A DNA stretch of 64,000 bases from Mangrovimonas futianensis (GCF_021245805.1 NZ_JAJJNF010000003.1:1-64000); one strand, 5' to 3'. Positions 17,751-26,234 are shown, numbered from the stretch's first letter. Program-made: numbers and translations. Notes: a model not told the origin generated them from the letters alone.

Positions 17751-17779
17751 AAAAGGGGTGAAATTTTCACCCCTTTTTT
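17751..17779 (+). terminator. Terminator after tpiA
   Basis: GC-rich hairpin AAAGGGGTGAAA/TTTCACCCCTTT followed by a T-run. Confidence 0.9.
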
Positions 17780-17920
17780 ATTCTACCATTCTTGTAACCA
17801 TCGGAAATTTCTATAGGGTTTCTTCAAGATTTATGTTTCAATTCTGATGGTAACCTTCCTAAACCGGGTTTTTTGCAGGAAGGTATATTGGGAAAATGCA
17901 AAAAGAAATATAAAATTCTA

Positions 17921-17948
17921 TTTGGCACTAAAACGATTAGTACTTTTG
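17921..17948 (+). promoter_or_regulatory. Promoter of prmA-clpS
   Basis: TTTG at 17921-17924, 16-bp spacer, TACTTTTG at 17941-17948; the prmA ATG follows 18 bp later. Confidence 0.65.
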
Positions 17949-17966
17949 CCAAAAAATTAACCTCCC

Positions 17967-18794
17967 ATGATTTATATTGGCTACTATTTTAAGGTTCAAC
18001 CTTTGGAACCTGCTGTTGAGATTTTAATCGCAGAATTAGGCTATGTAGGATTTGATAGCTTTGTTGAAACCGAAGAAGGTGTGTCGGCCTATATTCTTAA
18101 AGAGGAGTGGAGGGAAAACATATTGGACGATATACAGATTTTAAAATCTGATGAGTTTGAAATTTCCTATCATTTTGAGGATATAGAACAGGTGAATTGG
18201 AATGAGGAATGGGAGCGGAATTTTTCTCCAATTATAGTGGATGACCTCTGTGCTATTAGAGCGCCTTTTCACGAGAAATTTGATACCAAGTATGATATTG
18301 TTATTGAGCCCAAAATGAGTTTTGGTACAGGGCATCATGAAACAACCCATATGATGATTCAATATGTATTGAAAAATGAGTTTGAAGGGAAATCGGTGCT
18401 GGATATGGGTTGCGGTACTGGTGTTTTGGCCATCTTGGCAGAAATGAGAGGCGCAACACATTTGGACGCTATAGATATTGATAATTGGTGCTATATCAAT
18501 AGTTTGGAGAATGTTGAACGTAATAATTGCAGCCATATTAATGTTTATGAAGGAGATGCCAATATGCTTGCTAATAGAAGCTATGATGTCATCATTGCCA
18601 ATATTAACAGGAATATCCTTCTTAATGACATAAAGACATATGTGGCTTCGTTGAATGAGAATGGCACACTTTTGTTGAGTGGTTTTTACCGAGAGGACAT
18701 CCCATCCATTGAGGCTGAGTGCAATAAGCATATGTTAAAACTCGTTGAAACTCTAGAAAAGAACCATTGGGTTGCCCTAAAATTTATAAATTAG
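17967..18794 (+). CDS. prmA: Ribosomal protein L11 methyltransferase
   Basis: 275 residues. An N-terminal substrate-recognition domain (~1-95) precedes a class I SAM methyltransferase domain with motif I VLDMGCGTGVLAI and the NINRNILL catalytic region. Trimethylates lysines and the N-terminus of L11. Followed 16 bp later by clpS, a pairing common in flavobacteria. Confidence 0.93.
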   Translation: MIYIGYYFKVQPLEPAVEILIAELGYVGFDSFVETEEGVSAYILKEEWRENILDDIQILKSDEFEISYHFEDIEQVNWNEEWERNFSPIIVDDLCAIRAPFHEKFDTKYDIVIEPKMSFGTGHHETTHMMIQYVLKNEFEGKSVLDMGCGTGVLAILAEMRGATHLDAIDIDNWCYINSLENVERNNCSHINVYEGDANMLANRSYDVIIANINRNILLNDIKTYVASLNENGTLLLSGFYREDIPSIEAECNKHMLKLVETLEKNHWVALKFIN

Positions 18795-18810
18795 TAGAAA
18801 TTAATAGCTT

Positions 18811-19086
18811 ATGAGTATCAAGGAAAAGGTTTCAGTAGATGTACTCCTTGAAGAAGAAGTACAAAACCAAAATGAGATTGTCTTGTACAATGATGATGTA
18901 AATACTTTTGATCACGTAATTAACACCTTAATTTATGCTTGTGACCACACTCCTGAACAGGCAGAACAGTGTTCCATTATAGTTCACTATAAAGGAAAAT
19001 GTACGGTAAAAACAGGTGATTTTGATGATTTAAGACCGCGTTGCAGTATGTTATTGGATGCTGGTTTGAGTGCTGAAATTGTATAA
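18811..19086 (+). CDS. clpS: ATP-dependent Clp protease adaptor ClpS
   Basis: 91 residues. Delivers N-degron substrates to ClpAP. Contains the YNDDVNTFDHVI segment that binds the N-terminal residue, and the helical core through EQAEQCSIIVHYKG. Cotranscribed with prmA. Confidence 0.94.
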   Translation: MSIKEKVSVDVLLEEEVQNQNEIVLYNDDVNTFDHVINTLIYACDHTPEQAEQCSIIVHYKGKCTVKTGDFDDLRPRCSMLLDAGLSAEIV

Positions 19087-19132
19087 ACTTTTATTTTTTT
19101 TTAAATCCCTTTCGGATAATAAATAATTGATT

Positions 19133-19140
19133 TATATTTG
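19133..19140 (+). promoter_or_regulatory. -7 box for tRNA-Arg
   Basis: TATATTTG 15 bp before the mature tRNA; no clear TTG at -33. Confidence 0.55.
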
Positions 19141-19155
19141 CAGCCACTTTAAAAA

Positions 19156-19229
19156 GGCCTCGTGGCGCAACTGAATAGCGCATCTGATTACGGCTCAGAA
19201 GGTTGCAGGTTTGAATCCTGCCGAGGTCA
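19156..19229 (+). tRNA. tRNA-Arg (ACG anticodon)
   Basis: 74 nt. Acceptor GGCCTCG/CGAGGTC (one G-U pair), anticodon stem TCTGA/TCAGA with loop TTACGGC (anticodon ACG, A34 to be read as inosine), T arm GCAGGTTTGAATCCTGC. CCA is not encoded. Confidence 0.96.
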
Positions 19230-19235
19230 CAACCT

Positions 19236-19266
19236 AAAACCCTATCAATTTTGATAGGGTTTTTTA
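19236..19266 (+). terminator. Terminator after tRNA-Arg
   Basis: Stem AAAACCCTATCAA/TTGATAGGGTTTT with a 2-nt loop and trailing T. Confidence 0.88.
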
Positions 19267-19285
19267 TTTCCCGGTAGACTTATAT

Positions 19286-19329
19286 GTAACCCATGTTACT
19301 TTTAAACCTTTTTGAAAGGTTTAGTTTTA
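19286..19329 (+). promoter_or_regulatory. Operator 1 plus -7 box, upstream of DUF983-crp (autoregulation)
   Basis: GTAAC-CCAT-GTTAC at 19286-19299 and TAGTTTTA at 19322-19329. Dyad centre to first T of the box is 29.5 bp, identical to the other five sites of this island. The DUF983 start is 16 bp downstream. Confidence 0.8.
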
Positions 19330-19345
19330 CTTCAAATTTTTAAAA

Positions 19346-19732
19346 ATGTTGAAAGGAACAAAACTATACAGCATCTTTACTATGACATGTCCAAGATGTC
19401 AAGAAGGAGCCTTTTTTGAAGGGTCTATTTTTGATGTTTCCAATATTGGAAAAGTGAGAGACCATTGCCCTAAATGTCAATTGAAATATCATATGGAGCC
19501 AAGTTTTTATCAGGGCTCATACTATGTTTCTTATAGTTTGGGAGTGGCATTGTTTGTAGCCATATGGGTTTTAAAACTATTGTTTTTCCCAGATAAAGGT
19601 CCTGGGTTTCTTTTTGTGACTTTCTTGGTATCTTTGGTTATCTTAGCTCCAATATTATATAGATTGTCCAAAATTATTTGGGCCAATCTTTTTTTTAAGT
19701 TTAAAAAGGAAGATCAAAAAACTTCACATTAA
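19346..19732 (+). CDS. DUF983 family protein
   Basis: 128 residues. Two CxxC pairs near the N-terminus (CPRCQ and CPKCQ) look like a zinc ribbon, followed by two transmembrane helices (~68-86 and ~92-112). DUF983 proteins occur near cytochrome oxidase and respiratory genes in many bacteria, with no defined biochemical role. Here it heads the operon of the Crp/Fnr regulator and carries the conserved operator, which links it to the sulfur island. Confidence 0.85.
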   Translation: MLKGTKLYSIFTMTCPRCQEGAFFEGSIFDVSNIGKVRDHCPKCQLKYHMEPSFYQGSYYVSYSLGVALFVAIWVLKLLFFPDKGPGFLFVTFLVSLVILAPILYRLSKIIWANLFFKFKKEDQKTSH

Positions 19733-19734
19733 TT

Positions 19735-20367
19735 ATGATACAGGAACTCACCGAAGGATACGGTCATATATTTGAAAAAGCTTTAATCAACGATATCATT
19801 CAGGTTGGAACCTTTAAGGAAATTCCCGCAGGTCATAAAATGATGGAAATAGGTGAGTTTGTAAAGTCTATGCCTCTATTGATATCTGGGGCTATTAAGG
19901 TTTTAAGAGAAGATCAAGATGGTGACGAACTGCTTTTATATTATTTAGAAAAGGGAGATACCTGTTCTATGACTATGGCTTGCTGTATGGGGCAGCATAG
20001 AAGTCAGATTAGAGCGATTGCCGAAGTCGATTCAAAATTGATTATGGTGCCTATAGCCAAAATGGAGGAGTGGACTTCCAAATATAAAAGTTGGAGGAAC
20101 TTTATCTTTGAAAGTTATCATAATCGCATCAACGAGCTGTTATCAACAATTGATAGTATAGCCTTTTATCAAATGGACGAACGCCTTATTCAATATCTAA
20201 AGGAAAAGGCTCGTGTAAATAAGGAAAATATTATTAAAAATACACATCAAGAAATTGCCTATGATTTGCATACATCACGGGTGGTCATATCTAGGTTGCT
20301 GAAAAAGCTAGAGCAAATGGGAAGGATAGAGCTGCATAGAAATTATCTTGAAATAATTGATTTGTAG
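19735..20367 (+). CDS. Crp/Fnr-family transcriptional regulator of the sulfur island
   Basis: 210 residues. N-terminal cyclic-nucleotide-binding-type beta barrel (~20-115), dimerisation helix (~117-145) and C-terminal winged helix with the recognition segment SRVVISRLLKKLEQMG (~181-196). The barrel lacks the usual cAMP phosphate-binding arginine-serine cassette but has C77, C83 and C84 in GDTCSMTMACCMG, so a thiol or metal signal is more likely than cAMP; this is inference. It begins 2 bp after DUF983 and is the only such regulator in the window, so it is the candidate that binds the six GTAAC-N4-GTTAC sites, including the one before its own operon. Confidence 0.88.
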   Translation: MIQELTEGYGHIFEKALINDIIQVGTFKEIPAGHKMMEIGEFVKSMPLLISGAIKVLREDQDGDELLLYYLEKGDTCSMTMACCMGQHRSQIRAIAEVDSKLIMVPIAKMEEWTSKYKSWRNFIFESYHNRINELLSTIDSIAFYQMDERLIQYLKEKARVNKENIIKNTHQEIAYDLHTSRVVISRLLKKLEQMGRIELHRNYLEIIDL

Positions 20368-20373
20368 TTTTAT

Positions 20374-20417
20374 GTAACACTTGTTACTGCGAGCCTGAGT
20401 GTCTCCCCATAAATTTG
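20374..20417 (+). promoter_or_regulatory. Operator 2 plus -7 box, upstream of tauE
   Basis: GTAAC-ACTT-GTTAC at 20374-20387 and TAAATTTG at 20410-20417; centre-to-box distance 29.5 bp. Confidence 0.82.
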
Positions 20418-20438
20418 CCTTAAAACGAAATCAAAATC

Positions 20439-21260
20439 ATGACACTACTAGAAATTTTTGGCTATATCAGCGCTTTAATTATTGGGATTTCTTTAGGCCT
20501 TATAGGTGGAGGAGGATCCATCTTAGCGGTCCCTGTTTTAGCTTATTTGTTTTTAATTAATGAAAAAGCAGCTACAGCGTATTCCCTTTTTATTGTGGGA
20601 GCAAGTGCTTTAGTAGGAGGGATAAAACAACATTTCAAGGGGTATGTTGATTGGAGGACTGCTTTTGTTTTTGGAGCGCCAGCCATCATTGGAGTGTCTG
20701 TTGTAAGACATTATGTAGTTCCAGCACTACCAGAAGTTTTGTTTGAAATAGGTTCTTTCGAGTTTACAAGAAGGATGGGAATGTTTGGGCTTTTTGCTGC
20801 ATTAATGATTCCGGCGGCGTTTTCTATGTTAAAAAACAAGAAAGTCAAAAAAGAATTAATGGCTGTTGAAAAACAAGAAGTCAAATATAATTATCCACTA
20901 ATTCTTTTAGAAGGATTAATTGTAGGAGGAATCACAGGAATGATTGGTGCTGGTGGTGGATTTTTAATTATTCCAGCCTTAGTGATCTTAGCCAATGTTG
21001 AAATGAAGGTGGCGGTAGGAACTTCTCTTATTATCATTGCTTTAAAATCATTAATGGGTTTTTTCTTGGGAGATGCATTAACTATGAATATTGACTGGAC
21101 CTTTCTTTTGGTCTTTACATCAATCTCTTTTGTAGGAATTTTTATCGGAAGCTATTTAAGTAATTTTATAGATGGTAAAAAACTAAAAAAAGGATTTGGA
21201 TATTTCATTTTCGTAATGGCTTTTTTCATATTTTATATGGAATTCTTTGTGAAAAATTAA
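20439..21260 (+). CDS. TauE/SafE-family sulfite/organosulfonate exporter
   Basis: 273 residues, about eight transmembrane helices in two inverted halves that each begin with a glycine-rich motif (GLIGGGGSILAVPVLAY and GMIGAGGGFLIIPALV). The family moves sulfite, sulfoacetate or related sulfur anions across the inner membrane. In staphylococcal cst clusters a TauE protein accompanies CstA/CstB/SQR; its position beside persulfide dioxygenases here suggests export of sulfite or thiosulfate. Confidence 0.88.
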   Translation: MTLLEIFGYISALIIGISLGLIGGGGSILAVPVLAYLFLINEKAATAYSLFIVGASALVGGIKQHFKGYVDWRTAFVFGAPAIIGVSVVRHYVVPALPEVLFEIGSFEFTRRMGMFGLFAALMIPAAFSMLKNKKVKKELMAVEKQEVKYNYPLILLEGLIVGGITGMIGAGGGFLIIPALVILANVEMKVAVGTSLIIIALKSLMGFFLGDALTMNIDWTFLLVFTSISFVGIFIGSYLSNFIDGKKLKKGFGYFIFVMAFFIFYMEFFVKN

Positions 21261-21262
21261 AT

Positions 21263-21306
21263 GTAACCAAAGTTACTGAAAAGAAGGAGTTTACCTTTTA
21301 ATTTTG
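21263..21306 (+). promoter_or_regulatory. Operator 3 plus -7 box, upstream of the first CstB-like gene
   Basis: GTAAC-CAAA-GTTAC at 21263-21276 and TAATTTTG at 21299-21306; centre-to-box distance 29.5 bp. Confidence 0.83.
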
Positions 21307-21338
21307 AATTAAATCAAATTAATTTAAATCTAATTACA

Positions 21339-22754
21339 ATGAAAGTAGAACAAATTTATACAGGATGTTTAGCGCATGCCGCCTATTATATTGAAAATAA
21401 TGGGGAAGCAGCGGTATTTGATCCGTTAAGGGAGGTAGGTCCCTATATTGACAGAGCTAAAGAAGATGGAGCTAAAATCAAATATGTTTTTGAGACTCAC
21501 TTCCATGCCGATTTTGTAAGTGGTCACCTTGACCTGAGAGCAAAAACTGGAGCTGATATTGTTTTTGGACCTAATGCCAAACCAGGTTATGAAGCAATTG
21601 TAGCTGAAGATGGTCAAATATTTAAGGTTGGAAATTATCAAGTAAAAGTAATTCATACCCCTGGGCATACTATGGAAAGTACGACTTATCTTCTAATCGA
21701 TGATAAAGGAAAGGAACACGGTATTATTACGGGTGACACTTTATTTATTGGAGATGTAGGACGACCTGATTTGGCCCAACATGTGGTGGCAGATTTGACA
21801 GAAGAGAAGTTGGCGGCTCATTTATTTGACTCCTTGCGTAATAAAATTATGCCTTTAAGTGATGACCTAATTGTTTACCCTAACCATGGAGCAGGTTCAG
21901 CTTGTGGTAAAAAAATGAGTACTGAGACAACAGATACTTTAGGAAATCAAAAGAAAACCAATTATGCTTTAAGAGCCGATATGACCAAAGAGGAATTCAT
22001 TAAGGAATTGCTTACTGGGCTTACTACACCTCCTGGTTATTTTCCTCAGAACGTTTTAATGAACATCAAGGGTTATGAAAGTTTGGATACCATTATGGAT
22101 CGCGCTACCAAAGCTTTAACGCCAGAGGAATTTGAGGTCATAGCCAATGAAACTGGGGCTTTGTTGTTAGATACTAGAGAGAATGAAGACTTTGCAAAAG
22201 GGTTTGTTCCAAATAGTATCAATATTGGTTTGGAAAGTAATTTTGCTATGTGGGTAGGAGAAATGATCCCCGATGTGAAACAGGAAATATTATTTATCAC
22301 TTATCCAGGGAAGGAAGAAGAAACGATCACAAGATTATCTAGAGTGGGGTATGACCATTCTATAGGTTATTTAAAAGGTGGATTTGAAAGCTGGAAAGAA
22401 AGCGGAAAGGAAGTTGATTCTGTATCCCGAATTTCTCCTAAAGAGTTAGAAAAAAGATATGAAGACAAACCACTTATTATTGATGTCAGAAAAAAGAGTG
22501 AGTTTGATTCTGAACATATTATCGATGCGGTAAATGTACCTTTAAATGAAATCAATAAACACTTGTCCGAATTTCCAAAGGACAAACCATTTGTTTTACA
22601 TTGCGCAGGAGGTTACAGAAGTATGATTGCAGCCTCTATTTTAAAACAAAGGGGATGGGAAAATTTTGTAGATGTTGAAGGAGGTCTTGATGAAATCTCT
22701 GCCAACACCCAAATTCCGAAAACAGATTACGTCTGTCCCACAACGTTATTATAA
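21339..22754 (+). CDS. CstB-like persulfide dioxygenase / rhodanese fusion (copy 1)
   Basis: 471 residues in three parts. Residues 1-~245: ETHE1-type metallo-beta-lactamase fold with THFHAD (H54, H56, D58), H63, HTPGH (H106, H110), GDTLF (D133) and the YPNHGAGSACG region (H183), the ligand set of iron persulfide dioxygenases. Residues ~275-350: rhodanese-like domain without an active-site Cys. Residues ~378-460: active rhodanese with C422 in HCAGGYRS. This dioxygenase/pseudo-rhodanese/rhodanese order is that of staphylococcal CstB, which converts persulfides to thiosulfate. It has its own operator and terminator. Roughly half or more of its residues are identical to the next gene. Confidence 0.9.
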   Translation: MKVEQIYTGCLAHAAYYIENNGEAAVFDPLREVGPYIDRAKEDGAKIKYVFETHFHADFVSGHLDLRAKTGADIVFGPNAKPGYEAIVAEDGQIFKVGNYQVKVIHTPGHTMESTTYLLIDDKGKEHGIITGDTLFIGDVGRPDLAQHVVADLTEEKLAAHLFDSLRNKIMPLSDDLIVYPNHGAGSACGKKMSTETTDTLGNQKKTNYALRADMTKEEFIKELLTGLTTPPGYFPQNVLMNIKGYESLDTIMDRATKALTPEEFEVIANETGALLLDTRENEDFAKGFVPNSINIGLESNFAMWVGEMIPDVKQEILFITYPGKEEETITRLSRVGYDHSIGYLKGGFESWKESGKEVDSVSRISPKELEKRYEDKPLIIDVRKKSEFDSEHIIDAVNVPLNEINKHLSEFPKDKPFVLHCAGGYRSMIAASILKQRGWENFVDVEGGLDEISANTQIPKTDYVCPTTLL

Positions 22755-22790
22755 AGTACTCGTCAAAGTACCTACTCATTTTCTTAGAAA

Positions 22791-22823
22791 GCAGCATTGA
22801 TTATGTCAATGCTGCTTTTTTTT
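22791..22823 (+). terminator. Terminator between the two CstB-like genes
   Basis: Perfect 10-bp stem GCAGCATTGA/TCAATGCTGC, 5-nt loop and eight T. It makes the two paralogues separate transcription units. Confidence 0.93.
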
Positions 22824-22840
22824 GTGGGTATCACGGGAAT

Positions 22841-22884
22841 GTAACCAATGTTACTGTAAGACAATAGGTTTGAAATTATTTTTG
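22841..22884 (+). promoter_or_regulatory. Operator 4 plus -7 box, upstream of the second CstB-like gene
   Basis: GTAAC-CAAT-GTTAC at 22841-22854 and TATTTTTG at 22877-22884; centre-to-box distance 29.5 bp. It drives the longest unit of the island. Confidence 0.83.
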
Positions 22885-22901
22885 AAAATAAAATAGAACG
22901 A

Positions 22902-24320
22902 ATGACTATAGAACAAATTTATACCGGATGTTTAGCTCAAGGAGCTTATTATATTGAAAGCAATGGTGAGGTCGCTATTATTGATCCGCTTAGAGAGGTT
23001 CAACCATATATAAAAAAAGCTAATTGCAGAAATGCTAAAATCAAATATATCTTTGAAACGCATTTTCATGCTGATTTTGTTAGCGGACACGTGACCCTTT
23101 CCAAGAAAACAGGAGCCCCAATTATATATGGTCCAAATGCGAACCCTAGTTTTGATGCTATTATAGCAAAAGATGGGCAAGAATTTTCTTTGGGGGCTGT
23201 TACCATTAAAGTTTTGCATACTCCAGGTCATACAATGGAAAGTACGACCTATTTGTTGCGAGATGAACATGGTAAGGATCATGCTATTTTTAGTGGAGAC
23301 ACCTTGTTTCTGGGAGATGTAGGAAGACCTGATTTAGCTCAAAAGGCGGCAGATATGACTCAAGAACAATTAGCAGAAACCCTTTTTGATTCCTTAAGGG
23401 ATAAAATCATGCCTTTATCAGATGACGTAGTGGTTTATCCGGCACATGGTGCTGGTTCAGCCTGTGGTAAAAACATGATGAAGGAAACTGTAGATACCTT
23501 AGGTCACCAAAAGGAAATGAATTATGCTTTGAGAGCAGATATGACCAAAGAGGAGTTTGTAAGAGAAGTAACAGATGGTCTTTTGCCTCCGCCTGAGTAT
23601 TTTCCTTTGAATGTCAAATTGAATAAAGAAGGTTATGAGGATATAGATAAGGTTTTGGCTCAAGGTACTAGAGCTTTAACACCTAATGAGTTTGAATTGG
23701 CTGCTAATGAAACAGGTGCTATTGTTTTGGATGTTAGATCTGAAGAAGAATTTTCAAAAGGTCATATCCCAAGGTCCATATTTATTGGCTTAGATGGCAA
23801 TTTTGCACCTTGGGTAGGAGCATTGATAGCAGATATTGCTCAACCCTTGTTGTTGGTAGTTGAAGAGGATCGTGTCGAAGAGGCAGTTACTAGATTGTCA
23901 AGAGTAGGATTTGACCAAACTTTAGGTTATTTAAAAGGTGGGTTTGAATCCTGGAAAACAGAATCAAAAGATTATGATTCGGTTTGCTCCATTTCTTCAG
24001 AAACCTTTAAGGAAATTTTGGAAACTGAAGCACCCATTGAAGTTTTTGATGTTAGAAAGGAGAGCGAGTATTTTTCAGAGCACTTGTTGGATGTAGAAAA
24101 TACACCTTTAGATTATCTTAATGATTATTTATCAAAGTTCCCTAAAGATGATACATTTTATCTGCATTGTGCTGGAGGCTATAGAAGTATGATTACAGCT
24201 TCAATTTTAAAAAGTAGAGGATATCATAATTTAATTGATATAAATGGGGGGATTGACGGTCTAAAAGAAGCGGGGGTTCCTGTTACAGATTATGTATGTC
24301 CATCCACTTTAAACCAGTAA
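22902..24320 (+). CDS. CstB-like persulfide dioxygenase / rhodanese fusion (copy 2)
   Basis: 472 residues, same three-part order as copy 1: dioxygenase ligands H54, H56, D58, H63, H106, H110, D133 and H182; a central rhodanese-like domain without catalytic Cys (~272-350); and C-terminal rhodanese with C423 in HCAGGYRS. The two genes are a tandem duplication that has diverged, so the copies may differ in substrate (glutathione-type, CoA or inorganic persulfide) or in the conditions of use. First gene of a unit running through the rhodanese, HMA protein, cytochrome c, DUF2490 and thioredoxin. Confidence 0.9.
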   Translation: MTIEQIYTGCLAQGAYYIESNGEVAIIDPLREVQPYIKKANCRNAKIKYIFETHFHADFVSGHVTLSKKTGAPIIYGPNANPSFDAIIAKDGQEFSLGAVTIKVLHTPGHTMESTTYLLRDEHGKDHAIFSGDTLFLGDVGRPDLAQKAADMTQEQLAETLFDSLRDKIMPLSDDVVVYPAHGAGSACGKNMMKETVDTLGHQKEMNYALRADMTKEEFVREVTDGLLPPPEYFPLNVKLNKEGYEDIDKVLAQGTRALTPNEFELAANETGAIVLDVRSEEEFSKGHIPRSIFIGLDGNFAPWVGALIADIAQPLLLVVEEDRVEEAVTRLSRVGFDQTLGYLKGGFESWKTESKDYDSVCSISSETFKEILETEAPIEVFDVRKESEYFSEHLLDVENTPLDYLNDYLSKFPKDDTFYLHCAGGYRSMITASILKSRGYHNLIDINGGIDGLKEAGVPVTDYVCPSTLNQ

Positions 24321-24356
24321 ACCCAAACTCAATTCATTAAACAAAAATTAGTAAGT

Positions 24357-24707
24357 ATGTCATTTTTAAGTGATTTAATGGGGCTAGGTGCCCAGAATAT
24401 AGAAGGAATAGATGTCCTTGAAATTTCAGAATATAAAAAGGCTATTCAAGACAACGTGCAACTGGTAGACGTTAGAACACCTGAAGAATACCAAAGAGGC
24501 ACTATTAAAAATGCCTTGAATTTAGATTATTTTGATCAGGGATCTTTTCGAGAAGGTTTTGCCAAAATGGACAAATCAAAACCCGTTTATGTTTTTTGCA
24601 GATCAGGACAGCGTAGCTTCAATGCTGCAAAAGTTTTGAAAAAAATGGGATTTATTCAAATATATGATCTCAAAGGAGGATATCTCGCCTGGGAGAAAAA
24701 TTTTTAA
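24357..24707 (+). CDS. Single-domain rhodanese
   Basis: 116 residues. One rhodanese domain with active site VFCRSGQRS, the six-residue loop of single-domain sulfurtransferases. It carries sulfane sulfur as an enzyme persulfide and could pass it between SQR, the dioxygenases and small thiols. 36 bp after copy 2 of the CstB-like gene and 5 bp before the HMA gene. Confidence 0.9.
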   Translation: MSFLSDLMGLGAQNIEGIDVLEISEYKKAIQDNVQLVDVRTPEEYQRGTIKNALNLDYFDQGSFREGFAKMDKSKPVYVFCRSGQRSFNAAKVLKKMGFIQIYDLKGGYLAWEKNF

Positions 24708-24712
24708 TTCAA

Positions 24713-24979
24713 ATGAAAACAGCAATAATAGTTCAAAATCTAAAATGTGGAGGTTGTGCAAAAACAATCATTTCCAAAGTGTCTGAAATACATAATATTT
24801 CTGACGTTGAGGTTGACGTGATGCAATCCAAAGTTTCTTTTCACAGTAATTCAGAAGCAGATAGTTTGAAGGTAAAAGAGACTTTAAAGTCATTGGGATA
24901 TCCATCAATTGATGAAGAAAATGGTCTAACAGCAAAAGCCAAGTCAATGGTAAGTTGTATGACTGGTAAAATAAGTTAA
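24713..24979 (+). CDS. Heavy-metal-associated (HMA) domain protein
   Basis: 88 residues. Ferredoxin-like HMA fold with the CxxC motif in LKCGGCAKTI, normally a Cu(I) or Zn(II) site; no transmembrane segment. In this setting it may act as a copper chaperone for the cytochrome or as a thiol carrier; neither is shown. Tightly packed between the rhodanese and cytochrome c genes. Confidence 0.85.
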   Translation: MKTAIIVQNLKCGGCAKTIISKVSEIHNISDVEVDVMQSKVSFHSNSEADSLKVKETLKSLGYPSIDEENGLTAKAKSMVSCMTGKIS

Positions 24980-24981
24980 TT

Positions 24982-25443
24982 ATGAAAAAAATAGTGGCAT
25001 TAGTAATAGTTTTTATAGGCTTGAATGCTTGTGAACAACCCGTAAAAAAAGAGAACTATCTAGCGGCAGACCGTGTAGAGACTAGTCGTGAAAATCATCC
25101 AGGGAAAGCACTTTTAGATTCAAAATGTGCAGTTTGTCACAGTCCTACGGCTACAATGGATAATAGGTTGGCTCCACCTATGCAAGCTGTGAAAATGCAC
25201 TATTTGGGATCAGAAACTAGTAAAGAAGATTTTAAATCTGCGATTTGGGAGTTTGTTAAAGAACCTACTCTAGAAAAATCCCAAATGCCTGGGGCCGTCA
25301 GGAAGTTTAACTTGATGCCCAAACAAGCATTTAGTGAGGAAGACATTAGGTTGATTGCAGATTATATGTTTGACAATGAATTGAACCAGCCAGAGTGGTT
25401 TAAAGACCATCAAAAGCAGGGATGTCAGAACAAAAGACTTTAG
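24982..25443 (+). CDS. Monohaem cytochrome c lipoprotein
   Basis: 153 residues. Lipobox LNAC (C17) and one haem c site CAVCH (C49, C52, H53). A likely axial Met is in the MPGAVRKFNLMP region. It is anchored in the periplasm-facing membrane. In the sulfur island it is a possible electron acceptor for a sulfur-oxidation step or a donor to a terminal oxidase. Confidence 0.88.
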   Translation: MKKIVALVIVFIGLNACEQPVKKENYLAADRVETSRENHPGKALLDSKCAVCHSPTATMDNRLAPPMQAVKMHYLGSETSKEDFKSAIWEFVKEPTLEKSQMPGAVRKFNLMPKQAFSEEDIRLIADYMFDNELNQPEWFKDHQKQGCQNKRL

Positions 25444-25476
25444 CCAATAAGCTTTCTTATGTAATTAAAAAGCTAA

Positions 25477-26214
25477 ATGAAGAATTTAAAAAGTTGTTTG
25501 TGGGGTATTTTATTACTTTTAGTAATACCACAGGCACAATCTCAAGATACAAATTACAAGCATTATAGTAGTTGGAATACCCTAATCTTAGAAGGTGCTA
25601 TTAGTGCTAAATATTATGTGAGTGCCGAATTTAATTTTAGACGCACCAACTTTACGACAGATTGGGAGCAGTTTATTGTTAGACCCTCGTTTCATTATAT
25701 TTCAAAAGAGGAAGTGGATCTTTCAATCGGATATTCATACATTAAAAATTATGCGTATTCAAGTTTTAGTACTAGGCTTGATGTTTTGGAAAATAATGTC
25801 TGGGAGCAGGTGATACTTAAAAATAAGTTCAAGAAATTCAATCTGGCACATAGATTAAGATTGGAACAACGATTTAAAGATCGCTTGGTAAACAACCAAG
25901 GCGTTTATCAAATTGAGGGAACTAAGTTTAATCATAGGTTTCGATACCGTTTCATAGTTAATATTCCCATTTTTAAAGAGGAATTGAAAACCAAATTGCA
26001 GGTTACGGCTTATGATGAGGTTTTATTAAATTTGGATCAAGGTGTAAGGCCTAAGTCTCTCAATCAGAATTGGATGTTCTTGGGATTGAAATATCGAATT
26101 AATGATAAGGTATCAATCAGAAGTGGGTATCACGATGTGTATTTGAAACTCAACTCAGATTCATTTGTGACAAATCATATTTGGGAAACCACTTTGACTT
26201 ATAAAATTATTTAA
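25477..26214 (+). CDS. DUF2490 outer-membrane-type protein
   Basis: 245 residues. Signal peptide (ending AQSQ), then alternating beta strands with frequent aromatic residues as in small outer membrane barrels. DUF2490 has no assigned function. Its place inside the sulfur unit suggests a porin-like role for a sulfur compound, but nothing in the sequence proves it. Confidence 0.8.
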   Translation: MKNLKSCLWGILLLLVIPQAQSQDTNYKHYSSWNTLILEGAISAKYYVSAEFNFRRTNFTTDWEQFIVRPSFHYISKEEVDLSIGYSYIKNYAYSSFSTRLDVLENNVWEQVILKNKFKKFNLAHRLRLEQRFKDRLVNNQGVYQIEGTKFNHRFRYRFIVNIPIFKEELKTKLQVTAYDEVLLNLDQGVRPKSLNQNWMFLGLKYRINDKVSIRSGYHDVYLKLNSDSFVTNHIWETTLTYKII

Positions 26215-26234
26215 AAATTTAAACGCAATTAGTT

